From positions 1 through 64,000 of the forward strand of contig NZ_JASHKN010000013.1 in assembly GCF_030056735.1 (NCBI RefSeq): DNA of 64,000 bases, written 5' to 3'. Made by a program: the position numbers and the translations under genes. This DNA comes from Rhodococcus sp. IEGM 1409 (GTDB lineage Bacteria; Actinomycetota; Actinomycetes; Mycobacteriales; Mycobacteriaceae). Below the pieces are notes generated by a model. The model had not been told where the DNA came from. It searched no databases and saw only the letters and a program-made list of their open reading frames with translations. Positions 56,009 through 64,000 of the stretch are shown one piece after another (the stretch's first letter is position 1; every line of letters begins with the position of its first letter).

Positions 56009-56031
56009 CCAGCTGATGATTCTGACCAGCT
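56003..56031. repeat. 12-bp direct repeat at the lipoprotein/AraC gene junction
   Basis: TTCTGACCAGCT occurs at 56003 and 56020 (period 17). The first copy contains the lipoprotein stop, and the second touches the AraC stop. Confidence 0.85.
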
Positions 56032-56827
56032 AGGCCGACAATTCGCACGCGTCCGAGTAATAGTTCTTCGGTGTGCGCCCGGTGACCTTGCGGAACACGC
56101 TGGTGAAGGCGCTGGGGGTTTCGTATCCGACACGGCGGCTGACCGTCGAAACAGGAACGCCCGCAGCGAGATAGGACATCGCAGCGCGTACGCGAACTTG
56201 AATTCGCCACTCGGTGAAGGACATCCCCGTCCCCTGAGAGAACACGCGACTCAGGGTGCGGGGGCTTCCGCCGACCACGTAGGCCCAATCGGCAAGCCCG
56301 CGTTGATCGGCGGGGTCGGCAATCAGGCGGCGTGCAACGGCGAGGGCCCGGGGATCGGCGGGCATCGGCACTGCGACATCGGCCGCTTCGATGGGCGCGA
56401 GCGTGTCGAAGACTACTGATTCGGCGCGCAAGCGAGCCTCGGTCGGCATGTTTCGCTGGTGCAGGTGGATGAGCATCGTCTTGACCACGTCGTCGATGCC
56501 GATGATCGCGGGTTTGGTCCACGGGTGGGGAAACGACTCGGGCCGGAAGTACGTGAAGCGAGCCTCGGTGGATGCGCCGAGCGTGATGCGCCGTGGAGTT
56601 CCGGCCGGAATCCACATGCCGACCGTCGGTGGGATCTGCCAACGAACGTCGTCGATGTAGGCGCTCATCTCTCCGGAAGCGCCCCACAGGAGTTCGTGCT
56701 CGGGATGGCGGATCTCGCGCCACGCCCGCTTCTGATCGCGCCCGATGGTGGACGTGGTCATGGAGAAGGGGAGCGGAACGTACCGGCCTGCCGGCACAGC
56801 CCAGTACGGAAAGCCTGTGGAACTCAT
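56030..56827 (-). CDS. AraC-family regulator of the iron cluster
   Basis: 265 residues from ATG 56827. N-terminal cupin-like sensor (PHPEHELLWGASGEMSAYID-type region) and C-terminal double helix-turn-helix (about 165-262): GLADWAYVVGGSPRTLSRVF, then YETPSAFTSVFRKVTGRTP. Related in layout to regulators of siderophore uptake such as YbtA-type proteins. An IdeR-like box lies 24-42 bp upstream of the start, suggesting iron repression. Confidence 0.88.
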   Translation of the reverse strand: MSSTGFPYWAVPAGRYVPLPFSMTTSTIGRDQKRAWREIRHPEHELLWGASGEMSAYIDDVRWQIPPTVGMWIPAGTPRRITLGASTEARFTYFRPESFPHPWTKPAIIGIDDVVKTMLIHLHQRNMPTEARLRAESVVFDTLAPIEAADVAVPMPADPRALAVARRLIADPADQRGLADWAYVVGGSPRTLSRVFSQGTGMSFTEWRIQVRVRAAMSYLAAGVPVSTVSRRVGYETPSAFTSVFRKVTGRTPKNYYSDACELSA

Positions 56828-56850
56828 CGGTGGATCATACCGCGAATGAC

Positions 56851-56869
56851 TTAGGTAACGCTTTCCTAT
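56851..56869. promoter_or_regulatory. IdeR/DtxR-like iron box
   Basis: TTAGGTAACGCTTTCCTAT matches 14 of 19 positions of the IdeR consensus TTAGGTTAGSCTAACCTAA, with intact TTAGGT and CCTA ends. Positioned over the expected promoter of the AraC gene. Confidence 0.55.
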
Positions 56870-56914
56870 TTGATGCGCCGATGCAGTGCGTGACGGTGCG
56901 CAATCGCAATAGAA

Positions 56915-56960
56915 GATCGAGGGTGGCACCGAGTCCGGAGACTTGATGCCACCCTCGATC
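56915..56960. terminator. Hairpin with 14-bp stem
   Basis: GATCGAGGGTGGCA / TGCCACCCTCGATC with an 18-nt loop. No gene clearly ends here on either strand, so it may be a relic terminator or a structured RNA element. Confidence 0.5.
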
Positions 56961-56985
56961 ACATTCCCCGACGGAGTGTTTACCG

Positions 56986-57063
56986 GTGGAGCGGGCGAAT
57001 CAGCCGGCGTTGGCCAGGACACCGCGTGGTGACCTCGGTTCCCTCAGCGGCCTGTTCGGCTAG
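56986..57063 (+). CDS. Possible 25-residue micro-ORF between two hairpins
   Basis: GTG start with CGGAG 9 nt upstream, sequence beginning MERANQPALARTPRGDL and ending SLSGLFG, stop TAG 15 nt before a terminator-like hairpin. About 20 of 25 third positions are G or C. It could be a real peptide, the remnant of a longer gene, or chance. Confidence 0.2.
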   Translation: MERANQPALARTPRGDLGSLSGLFG

Positions 57064-57078
57064 TCGAGAGTTGTGAAA

Positions 57079-57113
57079 CGGCGGGCCGAGACTGTCGAAG
57101 TCTCGACCCGCCG
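57079..57113. terminator. Terminator after the LpqN-type lipoprotein gene
   Basis: 15-bp stem CGGCGGGCCGAGACT / AGTCTCGACCCGCCG with one G-T pair and a 5-nt loop, 38 nt after the minus-strand stop. A T-rich stretch follows on both sides. Confidence 0.8.
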
Positions 57114-57151
57114 CTGTTGTTCGGTGATCGGGTATTCAAACCATCAGGTGC

Positions 57152-57829
57152 TCAGCCGAATTCGATGGAAGTGTTGATTTCCTCCACCTGGTTGGAGGTC
57201 TGCATGTTTGTCGTATCGGTGAACTGGTTTGCGAAGCTGACCAAGTAGACCGGCGAGTTGTCGTCGGCTTGGTAGGCAACGACTGTCATGACGGCGTACA
57301 GCGGAACGTCCACGTTCGGTGCGGTCCAGGTTCCAGAGAGGCGGAATCCCTGCTGTCCGTCGACGTCGATCTCGGTGTACTTCACCTCGGTCCATCCGTC
57401 GAGAGTGGCGATCGTTTCACGCGCGGCGGCAAGGACCTCGTCTTTTGTTGCGGTGCCTTGGTTTTCGACCGTCACGGTGGTGTTCGGCATGAAACCGCTG
57501 GGTTCCCGGCTGTTGCTGGACAGCGCATCCGTAACCCCGGCGGGGATGTTCTCGCCGTGGGTCCAACTCGGCGGGAGGCTGACGCTGATGCTCGGCGCTT
57601 CGGGGTCGTTGCCGGTCTCGATCGTCGTCCGCTCGCCGATGAACGGTGTCCCGTCCCGCAATGTAGGCGTCGCGGTAGCGGCGGACGGCGAGGAAGCCGA
57701 ACTTTCGGAAGTGGTTGTTTCGCTGGAGACGGCCTCTCCGCTTTCCGAACTGCTGCATCCGGACAGGACGAGTGCAGCAGTGATCAGTGACGCTATTCCG
57801 AGAGCAAGTGTGCTGCTCTTAGGGCTCAT
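57152..57829 (-). CDS. LpqN/LpqT-family lipoprotein
   Basis: 225 residues. Lipobox LVLSGC, a Ser/Thr-rich linker of about 35 residues, and a domain of the LpqN type (SVSLPPSWTHGENIPAGVTD, GFMPNTTVTVENQGTATKDE, GQQGFRLSGTW). Mycobacterial LpqN-like proteins are secreted or cell-surface lipoproteins with binding roles. Monocistronic between pxpC and the iron cluster. Confidence 0.85.
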   Translation of the reverse strand: MSPKSSTLALGIASLITAALVLSGCSSSESGEAVSSETTTSESSASSPSAATATPTLRDGTPFIGERTTIETGNDPEAPSISVSLPPSWTHGENIPAGVTDALSSNSREPSGFMPNTTVTVENQGTATKDEVLAAARETIATLDGWTEVKYTEIDVDGQQGFRLSGTWTAPNVDVPLYAVMTVVAYQADDNSPVYLVSFANQFTDTTNMQTSNQVEEINTSIEFG

Positions 57830-57906
57830 AGTGTGACAGTCCTTCAGGTTCTGGCGACGGCCGAGCGCCGCCGGCAGCGTTGCTGGCGCGGCTGAGACTA
57901 TCAGCG

Positions 57907-58779
57907 CTACGACGGCCGAGTAGTGGCCTTGAAGGTAATGGTGCTGCCGGGCCGCAGCTGTGCCAGCGACGCAATCCCTGCGTCGGAGACGACGGCGATG
58001 ACCGGGTATCCGCCGGTCACGGGATGGTCAGCGAGAAACACGACGGGCCGTCCGCCTGGTGGCACCTGGATAGACCCCATGACGACGCCTTCGCTCGGCA
58101 GTTCCTCTGTACGTGAGCGATGCAGAGGCCCTTGGCCATGTAGCCGGACACCGACTCGGTTGGTGTGTTCGGTGACTTTCCATGTGGTGTGAAGGAGCGC
58201 GTGAACGGATGCGGCAGTGAACCAGGAATTTCGTGGGCCGAGCGTGATCTCGAGTGGAACTGCGCCGAGTGGAGGGGCCGGCGGTGGAATCAACTCTTCG
58301 GTGGGCCACGTCCCTTCCTCGGCCCCGAGGAGGAGGTGATCGCCGACAGTGAGCGGCGGCGGCCCGAGTCCGGAGAGCGTGTCGGTGGATCTGCTGCCGA
58401 GTACCTGCGGGACGTCGACGCCACCGCGTGCGGAGATGTACATTCTCAAACCAGTTGTACTGTAACCTAATTCGAGAAGACTGCCACCGTCGAGGTGTAT
58501 CCTCGCGTAGACAGGCACCGGCTGTCCGTCGACGGTCAGTGGTACCCGCGCGCCTGTCACTGCCACCGTCATCGATCCGACGGCTCGCGTAGCGAAACCC
58601 CCAGTGGTGACTTCGATGGTTGCTGCTCGAAAAGTGTTGCCTACGAGTCTGTTCGCGCTGTCGTGCGAGATCATGTCGACGGCGCCGGATCTGCCGACCC
58701 CGAGGGCGCCGTAGCCTGTCCGCCCGCGGTCTTGAACTGTGGCGAGCGGGCCGGTACGCACTACCTCGAGCCAGGCCAT
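57907..58779 (-). CDS. pxpC: 5-oxoprolinase subunit C (KipA family)
   Basis: 290 residues from ATG 58779 (GGGAGA upstream). KipA-type domain: TGPLATVQDRGRTGYGALGV, SRSTDTLSGLGPPPL, and the C-terminal GGYPVIAVVSDAGIASLAQL. Works with PxpA and PxpB to hydrolyse 5-oxoproline (pyroglutamate) to glutamate using ATP. Last gene of the operon. Confidence 0.94.
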   Translation of the reverse strand: MAWLEVVRTGPLATVQDRGRTGYGALGVGRSGAVDMISHDSANRLVGNTFRAATIEVTTGGFATRAVGSMTVAVTGARVPLTVDGQPVPVYARIHLDGGSLLELGYSTTGLRMYISARGGVDVPQVLGSRSTDTLSGLGPPPLTVGDHLLLGAEEGTWPTEELIPPPAPPLGAVPLEITLGPRNSWFTAASVHALLHTTWKVTEHTNRVGVRLHGQGPLHRSRTEELPSEGVVMGSIQVPPGGRPVVFLADHPVTGGYPVIAVVSDAGIASLAQLRPGSTITFKATTRPS

Positions 58780-58836
58780 GAATCCATTCTCCCGCAACAG
58801 CGCGGTGAAGACACCAAAATCATGCGGGCATCAAAT

Positions 58837-59451
58837 TCACGCACGGACAAAGGTGACCGTGGTCCCGGGTAGAAGCAAGGCCGGCGGGCGGCGCTCGGCA
58901 TCCCACACCGACAGTTCCGTGGTTCCGATCAACTGCCAGCCGCCCGGAGAACTGCGCGGGTAGACGCCCGAGAACGGGCCGGCCAATCCGACTGCACCGG
59001 TCGGGACCTGCCTGCGCGGGTCCGATCGACGTGGAACCTCGAGCCTTGTCTCGCTGCTGGTCAGGTACGCGAAACCCGGGGCGAAACCGATGAACGCGAC
59101 GGCCCAGGTCGCAGACGTGTGAGCGTCGATCACACCGTCGACCCCGAGTCCGGTCAGCTTGCCCACTTCTGCGAGATCGGCGCCGTCATAGCGGACCGGA
59201 ATCTCGACTGCAGGTCCGCTCTCGTCTGCTGTGAGTTCGATCGGTACGGCCCCACGTACCCATTTTTCGACGAGTTGGTGCCCGGTGATCGTGTTGTCGT
59301 ACTCGATCAAGATGGTTCGCGCCGCGGGAATCAGGTCGATCACCCCGGGGATCCGACTGGCGTCGAGGGCCCTGAAGTTGCCCAACACGCTCGGCAGTTC
59401 GTCGTACTCGACCAGGACTGCGGATTCACCGGCGGGCAGGATCGTGATCAT
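58837..59451 (-). CDS. pxpB: 5-oxoprolinase subunit B (KipI family)
   Basis: 204 residues: [13 protein letters not shown] start, [24 protein letters not shown] and [20 protein letters not shown] are KipI motifs. The ATG shares ATGA with the pxpA stop. Confidence 0.94.
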   Translation of the reverse strand: MITILPAGESAVLVEYDELPSVLGNFRALDASRIPGVIDLIPAARTILIEYDNTITGHQLVEKWVRGAVPIELTADESGPAVEIPVRYDGADLAEVGKLTGLGVDGVIDAHTSATWAVAFIGFAPGFAYLTSSETRLEVPRRSDPRRQVPTGAVGLAGPFSGVYPRSSPGGWQLIGTTELSVWDAERRPPALLLPGTTVTFVRA

Positions 59452-60209
59452 GTGAACGGCGTGATCTCGACGTCGGAGGATTCGAGGAGTGCACGGATCG
59501 CCGCGGCCATGTCGACGGCTGCCGGACTGTCACCGTGCACGCACACCGAGGCTGCCTCGATTTTGAGGGTGCTCCCGTCGACTGCGTCGAACTCGCCGTC
59601 GACGATCATGCGGCGAACCCGTTCTGCAACCAGCGTCGGGTCGTGCAGAACGGCGCCCGACTCGGTGCGGGGGACCAGGGTGCCTTCTGCCGTGTACGCG
59701 CGATCGGCAAAAGCCTCGGCGACGATGTCGAGTCCGGCCTCGCGAGCTTCTTCCAGAAACACCGAACCCGGCAGTCCGAGAACAGGTAGCGAACTGTCGT
59801 AGGCGACGACAGCGGCGACCACGGCCCGTGCTTGCCGACGGTGATGAACGATCGCGTTGTAGAGCGCGCCGTGGGGTTTGACGTACGTGACCCGCGATCC
59901 GGCGACACGAGCCAAACCGTCGAGCGCCCCTATTTGATAAATGACGTCGGCGGTCAGGTCCTTCGGAGAGACGTCGATGAAGCGTCTGCCGAAACCGGCG
60001 AGGTCGCGGTACCCCACCTGCGCGCCGATCCGTACGCCGCCGATGGCTGCGGATTCGCATGTCGCCAACAGTGTCGTCGGGTCGCCGGCGTGGAATCCAC
60101 AGGCGATGTTCGCACTGGTGACAAGTTCGAGCATCGCGTCGTCGTCGCCCAGGGTCCACGCTCCGAAGCCCTCGCCGAGGTCGCTGTTCAGATCAACGCT
60201 GTAGCCCAT
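59448..60209 (-). CDS. pxpA: 5-oxoprolinase subunit A (LamB/YcsF family)
   Basis: 253 residues with the YcsF hallmark [27 protein letters not shown], and VKPHGALYN. First gene of the pxpABC operon. The upstream gap to znuB is short, with no clear terminator. Confidence 0.95.
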   Translation of the reverse strand: MGYSVDLNSDLGEGFGAWTLGDDDAMLELVTSANIACGFHAGDPTTLLATCESAAIGGVRIGAQVGYRDLAGFGRRFIDVSPKDLTADVIYQIGALDGLARVAGSRVTYVKPHGALYNAIVHHRRQARAVVAAVVAYDSSLPVLGLPGSVFLEEAREAGLDIVAEAFADRAYTAEGTLVPRTESGAVLHDPTLVAERVRRMIVDGEFDAVDGSTLKIEAASVCVHGDSPAAVDMAAAIRALLESSDVEITPFT

Positions 60210-60257
60210 ACTTCGATTCTAGGTACATGAGCTTCGAGATATGCGGGCTCTCGGTGT

Positions 60258-61139
60258 TCAGGCGTGCGCCGGAATCCGTCCGGCATTCTTGCGACGTGCG
60301 GATCCGAAGAGTCGGCATATCAGGTAGATCACGAACGAGACCGAGGTGACGAAACTCGAGACGGGAACGCCCGGGGCCAGCGAGAGAAGGATGCCGCCGA
60401 CGGCTGCCAGTTCGGCGAACACGACGGAGAGAATCGTGGCCTTGAGCGGGCTTGCCGTGACGTAGGCGGCGGCCGCTGCAGGAGTGATCAGCAGCGACAT
60501 CACCAGCAGAGCGCCGACGATCTGCACGCCGAGTGCGGCGGTGATGCCGACCAACACTGCGAACACGATCGACAGTGCCCGAACCGGAACACCGCGAGCT
60601 GCAGCAACTTCGGGATCGGTGCTCGCGAACAGCAAAGGGCGGTAGATGAATCCGAGTGTGCCGATCACGATGACCGCGCACAGCAGCAGAAGTTCGAGAC
60701 CGCTGTTTCCCGGTGCCACGATCTGTCCGACCAGCAACGAGAAGCTGGTTCCCGTGCGACCGTCGTACGCCCAGAGGAACAACACCGACAGGCCGAGGCC
60801 GAAAGCCATAATCACGCCGATCACCGAATCCCGGTCCCGCGCTTTGGCTCCGAGCAGGCCGAACAGAACCGCGGCGACCACGGATCCGACGATGGCGCCG
60901 AAGCCGACGCCCACACCGACGAGAAGTGCGGCGGATGCACCGGTCAATGACAGCTCACTCGTACCGTGTACCGAGAACGACATTTGACGGCTCACGATCA
61001 GCGGCCCGATGATGCCTGCCAGCAATCCGAGGATGGCGCCGGCGATCAACGCCTGTTGGACGAAGTCGTACTGCAATAGATCGACGGTGGCGGACACGTC
61101 GAACATCCGCGACATCGCGTCGGTGAACTTGTTACTCAC
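60258..61139 (-). CDS. znuB: Zinc/manganese ABC transporter permease
   Basis: 293 residues, about eight membrane helices, ABC-3 family (GPLIVSRQMSFSVHGTSELS, SFSLLVGQIVAP, ALLVMSLLITPAAAA). The start overlaps the znuC stop by 4 nt. Imports zinc or manganese with ZnuA and ZnuC. Confidence 0.93.
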   Translation of the reverse strand: MSNKFTDAMSRMFDVSATVDLLQYDFVQQALIAGAILGLLAGIIGPLIVSRQMSFSVHGTSELSLTGASAALLVGVGVGFGAIVGSVVAAVLFGLLGAKARDRDSVIGVIMAFGLGLSVLFLWAYDGRTGTSFSLLVGQIVAPGNSGLELLLLCAVIVIGTLGFIYRPLLFASTDPEVAAARGVPVRALSIVFAVLVGITAALGVQIVGALLVMSLLITPAAAAAYVTASPLKATILSVVFAELAAVGGILLSLAPGVPVSSFVTSVSFVIYLICRLFGSARRKNAGRIPAHA

Positions 61140-62041
61140 TGGTGGTGGTCCTCATCAGAATGGTGAACGCCTTCGCCTGGACGCAGTCCGCCGGCGCTGC
61201 CGAGCGCGTCGATGGCATCTCCGGTGCCGATCACGACAAGGCGACCACGAACCTGCAGCACCTCGACGTCGGTGTTGTACAGATCCGAGAGAACCTCGGA
61301 CGTCATCACTTCGGCCGGCGTCCCGATCCGGAATTTGCCGTCCACCAGATAGAGCACTCGATCCACCAACGGCAGGACCGGATTGATCTCGTGCGTCACG
61401 AACAGCACCGCCGTGTCATGGCTGCGCCGACGCTTGTCGATCAGCGTCGAGACCAGGTGCTGGTTGGCGAGGTCGAGGCTGAGCAGCGGCTCGTCGCACA
61501 GCAGGATCTGCGGGTCGCCGACCAATGCCTGAGCGATCCGCAGTCGCTGCTGCTCGCCGCCGGACATGGAGCCGATGGGAGCGTCGGCAAACGACTGGGC
61601 GCTGACCTGCGCGATGGCGTCGTCGACGATCTTGCGTCGACGACCCCGGCGCAGTAGCCCCGTGCCCCACTGGTGACCGTCGACGCCGAGGCCGACCAGG
61701 TCGCGGCCGCGGAGCGGGAGGCCGTCGTCGATCGACTTCTGCTGCGGGATGTACCCGACATGTGAGTTACCAGCCCGTGCCGGCGTGCCGACGATCTGAG
61801 CGCTACCGCCGCTGAGCTGCAGTTGACCCAACAGAATCTTCAGGAGCGAGGTCTTGCCAGACCCGTTCGGTCCGAGTACGGCGATGAACTCACCTGGCTG
61901 TACCTCGAGGTCGAGTCCGTCCCAGAGTGTCCGGGTGCCGAAGGACAGTCGAGCATCCTTCAGCGTCACAGCGGGCACGGTGGCTTTTGACGGCACGGTG
62001 TTACCAGAGGGCACAGGAATATTCGCGGAAGTTTCTGTCAC
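61136..62041 (-). CDS. znuC: Zinc/manganese ABC transporter ATPase
   Basis: 301 residues from GTG 62041. Walker A GPNGSGKTSLLK, signature MSGGEQQRLRIAQAL, Walker B ILLCDEPLLSLD, H-loop FVTHE. The C-terminal His/Asp tail (HHSDEDHHQ) may sense or bind metal. Confidence 0.95.
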   Translation of the reverse strand: MTETSANIPVPSGNTVPSKATVPAVTLKDARLSFGTRTLWDGLDLEVQPGEFIAVLGPNGSGKTSLLKILLGQLQLSGGSAQIVGTPARAGNSHVGYIPQQKSIDDGLPLRGRDLVGLGVDGHQWGTGLLRRGRRRKIVDDAIAQVSAQSFADAPIGSMSGGEQQRLRIAQALVGDPQILLCDEPLLSLDLANQHLVSTLIDKRRRSHDTAVLFVTHEINPVLPLVDRVLYLVDGKFRIGTPAEVMTSEVLSDLYNTDVEVLQVRGRLVVIGTGDAIDALGSAGGLRPGEGVHHSDEDHHQ

Positions 62042-62079
62042 AAGCCGATCGGTTCTTCTCGGAAATGGTGGGGCAAAAA

Positions 62080-63030
62080 TTACTGGGCAGAGAGGGCGTT
62101 TGCGAGCGACTCCGCGGTCTGCGTCTGCCACTGAATGTAGTCCAGGCCCTCGGGGAGAGTTTCCGTAACCTCGACGACGGGCACTCCGGCGGTTTCGGCT
62201 GTGGTGCGCATGTCCTGGGTCACTTTGTCCTGCGTCTGGATGTTGTAGACCAGTGCGCGGGCCTGCTTGTCCGAGAGGAGCTGGCGGGTTGCGGCGATTG
62301 CGGCCGGTGACGGATCGTTGCCGTCTTCGATGGCGCTGGTGAACTCTTCGGGAGTTGCGTCCTTCAGCTCAGCCGCGACCAGGAGATAGTGCGCGATCGG
62401 TTCGGTCTGAGCCACGGGTGTGCCCGCGTGGGCAGCGGCGATGGTGTCGGTGATGGCCGTGATGCCGGCGAGCTTCTGGCTGTATGCCTTCGCGTTGTCC
62501 TCGTAGGTTGCCGCGTTGTCCGGATCGAGTGCGCTCAGTTGATCGGCAACCGAATGTGCGACGGCGTCGACTGTCGGAATATCGAACCAGACGTGTTCGT
62601 TGACGGCTCCGTGGGTGTGACCGTCATGCGATTCGCCCGCGGTTTCGCCGGCATGGATGCCGCCGTCGAGCAGGTTGTAGGCGTTGACCGTCTTCTGCTC
62701 ACCCTTGCCTGCGTCGAGGACGTCGGTGATGAACTGGTCGTAACCGCCGCCGTTGTAGACGACAAGCGATGCGTCGGTGATCTTGGCGGCATCGGCGGGA
62801 GTTGCCTCGAAAGAGTGCGGGTCCGCGGACGGCTCGTTGATGATCGACGTCACGGTCAGCTTGTCGCCTGCCACGGCCTGGGCGACGTCGCCCCACACGT
62901 TCGTCGATGCGACGACGGTGATGCCTTCGTCTTTCGAAGAGGTGGAGCTGCACGCGGTGAGCGTGAATGCTGCAGCGACCGAGACGGCCGCGAGGGCGGT
63001 GGCGGTGCGGAATTTCGACGACGAACGCAC
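62080..63030 (-). CDS. znuA: Zinc-binding ABC transporter lipoprotein
   Basis: 316 residues: lipobox LTAC, cluster A-I fold with metal His in PSADPHSFEATP, a His-rich mobile loop ESHDGHTHGAVNEH, and further His/Asp ligands in PIAHYLL. The His loop favours zinc over manganese. First gene of the operon, behind a Zur-like box. Confidence 0.93.
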   Translation of the reverse strand: MRSSSKFRTATALAAVSVAAAFTLTACSSTSSKDEGITVVASTNVWGDVAQAVAGDKLTVTSIINEPSADPHSFEATPADAAKITDASLVVYNGGGYDQFITDVLDAGKGEQKTVNAYNLLDGGIHAGETAGESHDGHTHGAVNEHVWFDIPTVDAVAHSVADQLSALDPDNAATYEDNAKAYSQKLAGITAITDTIAAAHAGTPVAQTEPIAHYLLVAAELKDATPEEFTSAIEDGNDPSPAAIAATRQLLSDKQARALVYNIQTQDKVTQDMRTTAETAGVPVVEVTETLPEGLDYIQWQTQTAESLANALSAQ

Positions 63031-63066
63031 GTGCTTTTCTCCTGAACAAAGGCTGGGCTAAATGCT

Positions 63067-63086
63067 ATTGGAAACCGTTACCGTTA
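63067..63086. promoter_or_regulatory. Zur-like operator upstream of znuABC
   Basis: ATTGGAAACCGTTACCGTTA resembles the Zur pattern ATTG(A)AAAtCATTTTCATTA at 13 of 20 positions, as I recall it from mycobacteria. It lies 37-56 bp before the znuA ATG. Confidence 0.45.
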
Positions 63087-63169
63087 CACATTAGCGCATA
63101 GTCGCTGGTAGTTCACCTTTGGCTCAGCCCCAACGCGCCGACTTTGAGGACTACGGCTAACGTCCGTTT

Positions 63170-64000
63170 ATGCCCCGGTCCCGTCAGCCACGCCGTCAAG
63201 CCACTTTGGCGTCGCTCGCCGCCGAGCTCAATGTGTCGAGAACTACAGTCTCGAACGCGTACAACCGACCCGATCAGCTCTCCGTCGAGCTACGGGATCG
63301 AGTGCTCCAGGCGGCCAAGCGACGCGGATATCCCGGACCCGATCCGGTTGCCCGCTCCTTGCGAACTCGCAAAGCCGGCGCCGTCGGTCTCCTGCTCACC
63401 GAAGCGCTCAGCTACTCGTTCCGCGATCCGGCCGCCATGAGCTTCCTGGCCGGGCTCTCGGAATCATGTGAGGACGCCGGTCAGGGCCTGCTGCTCATCC
63501 CTGCCGGTCCTGGACGCGACGAGGTCGATGCTGCAGCCGTGGTCCAACAAGCGGGTGTCGACGGTTTTGTCGTCTACTCGGTGGCCGACGACGACCCGTA
63601 TCTTGCCGCCGTGCTCGAGCGCCACATTCCGATCGTCGTGTGCGACCAGCCTCGCGAGATTCCCGGTGCGTCTCTGGTGGGCATCGACGACCGGGCTGCC
63701 ATGCGCAAGGTCGCCGACTACCTCATCGGTCTCGGCCACCGTGACATCGGCGTGCTCTGCATGAGGCTGGGGCGCGACCGGATGGACGGCGTTGTCAGTC
63801 AGGAACGACTCAAGTCCCCGCACTTCCACGTCCAGCGTGAGCGCATCGAGGGAGTGCGCGACGCAATGGTGGCGGCCGACATGGATCCACTCTCACTCAC
63901 GGTGATCGAGCGGTACGTCCACACATCGCAGTCCGGGCACTCGGCGGCGGCGGAAGCTCTCGCGACCAACCCTGAGATCACCGCACTCGTCTGCACCACC
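63170..64000 (+). CDS. LacI-family transcriptional regulator (3' end outside window)
   Basis: At least 277 residues from ATG 63170, open to the window edge. N-terminal LacI helix-turn-helix TLASLAAELNVSRTTVSNAY with hinge region RVLQAAKRRGYPGPDPVARS, then the periplasmic-binding-like sensor (AGAVGLLLTEALSY, GVDGFVVYSVADDD, VGIDDRAAMRKVADYLIGLG). Divergent from znuA, but LacI proteins usually sense sugars or nucleosides, so a link to zinc is not implied. No ribosome site is obvious. Confidence 0.93.
   Translation, partial: MPRSRQPRRQATLASLAAELNVSRTTVSNAYNRPDQLSVELRDRVLQAAKRRGYPGPDPVARSLRTRKAGAVGLLLTEALSYSFRDPAAMSFLAGLSESCEDAGQGLLLIPAGPGRDEVDAAAVVQQAGVDGFVVYSVADDDPYLAAVLERHIPIVVCDQPREIPGASLVGIDDRAAMRKVADYLIGLGHRDIGVLCMRLGRDRMDGVVSQERLKSPHFHVQRERIEGVRDAMVAADMDPLSLTVIERYVHTSQSGHSAAAEALATNPEITALVCTT

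Larger units (their letters stand above)
56828..57151. other. Intergenic region with an IdeR-like box, two hairpins and a micro-ORF
   Basis: 324 bp between AraC and the lipoprotein gene. It contains the IdeR-like box (56851), a 14-bp-stem hairpin (56915), a possible 25-codon ORF on the plus strand (56986) and a second hairpin (57079). Nothing else is recognised. Confidence 0.6.

Overview
The window comes from a high-GC mycolic-acid actinobacterium, most likely a Rhodococcus of the erythropolis type. A housekeeping skeleton keeps the gene order I know from the Mycobacterium tuberculosis Rv3579c-Rv3598c region: lysS, lsr2, clpC1, mhuD beside an alpha/beta hydrolase, mutY, canB, a Rv3587c-like membrane protein, disA, radA, lpqE, carD, ispD, ispF, cysS, rlmB. 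The blocks between these genes are accessory. The species call is inference from gene content and synteny; no search was run.

Layout. 1-8.4 kb: end of lysS, a three-gene type VII secretion-like module on the minus strand, lsr2, two tandem secreted lipases, clpC. 8.4-15.5 kb: a deaminase, an NPD-echA-fadD5 lipid operon on the minus strand, a divergent tandem-TetR regulator of Mce3R architecture, osmC, two envelope genes. 15.7-18.3 kb: a NarL-type two-component pair and a DsbA/FrnE protein. 18.3-23.8 kb: a GAF-domain activator, an acetoin-reductase-like SDR, a 10-TM membrane protein and an NTF2-fused flavin monooxygenase. Three copies of one 17-bp element, each pointing at the gene it precedes, tie this block together. 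23.8-26.6 kb: cobalamin riboswitch with cbtB-cbtA, mhuD, a hydrolase and a HIT protein. 26.6-31.5 kb: a large MalT-like LuxR regulator divergent from two envelope genes, with clustered TTCACCC half-sites between them.

31.5-42.2 kb: mutY, a complete mce operon (yrbEA, yrbEB, mceA-F and an Mce-associated gene, every junction overlapping) and canB. 42.3-51.4 kb: conserved housekeeping genes. 51.4-56.9 kb: a heterodimeric ABC exporter-fold pair with one dead nucleotide site, a siderophore-type binding lipoprotein and an AraC regulator behind an IdeR-like box. 57.1-60.2 kb: an LpqN-type lipoprotein and the 5-oxoprolinase genes pxpA, pxpB and pxpC. 60.2-63.1 kb: znuABC behind a Zur-like box. The window ends inside a LacI-family regulator.

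The best candidate for an undescribed system is the 18.3-23.8 kb oxidative-metabolism regulon, because its promoter elements are visible as well as its genes. Second are the iron cluster with the asymmetric ABC pair and the type VII-like module whose middle gene carries an in-frame stop 37 codons before its apparent ancestral end. No rRNA, tRNA, CRISPR array, insertion sequence or integrase was seen.
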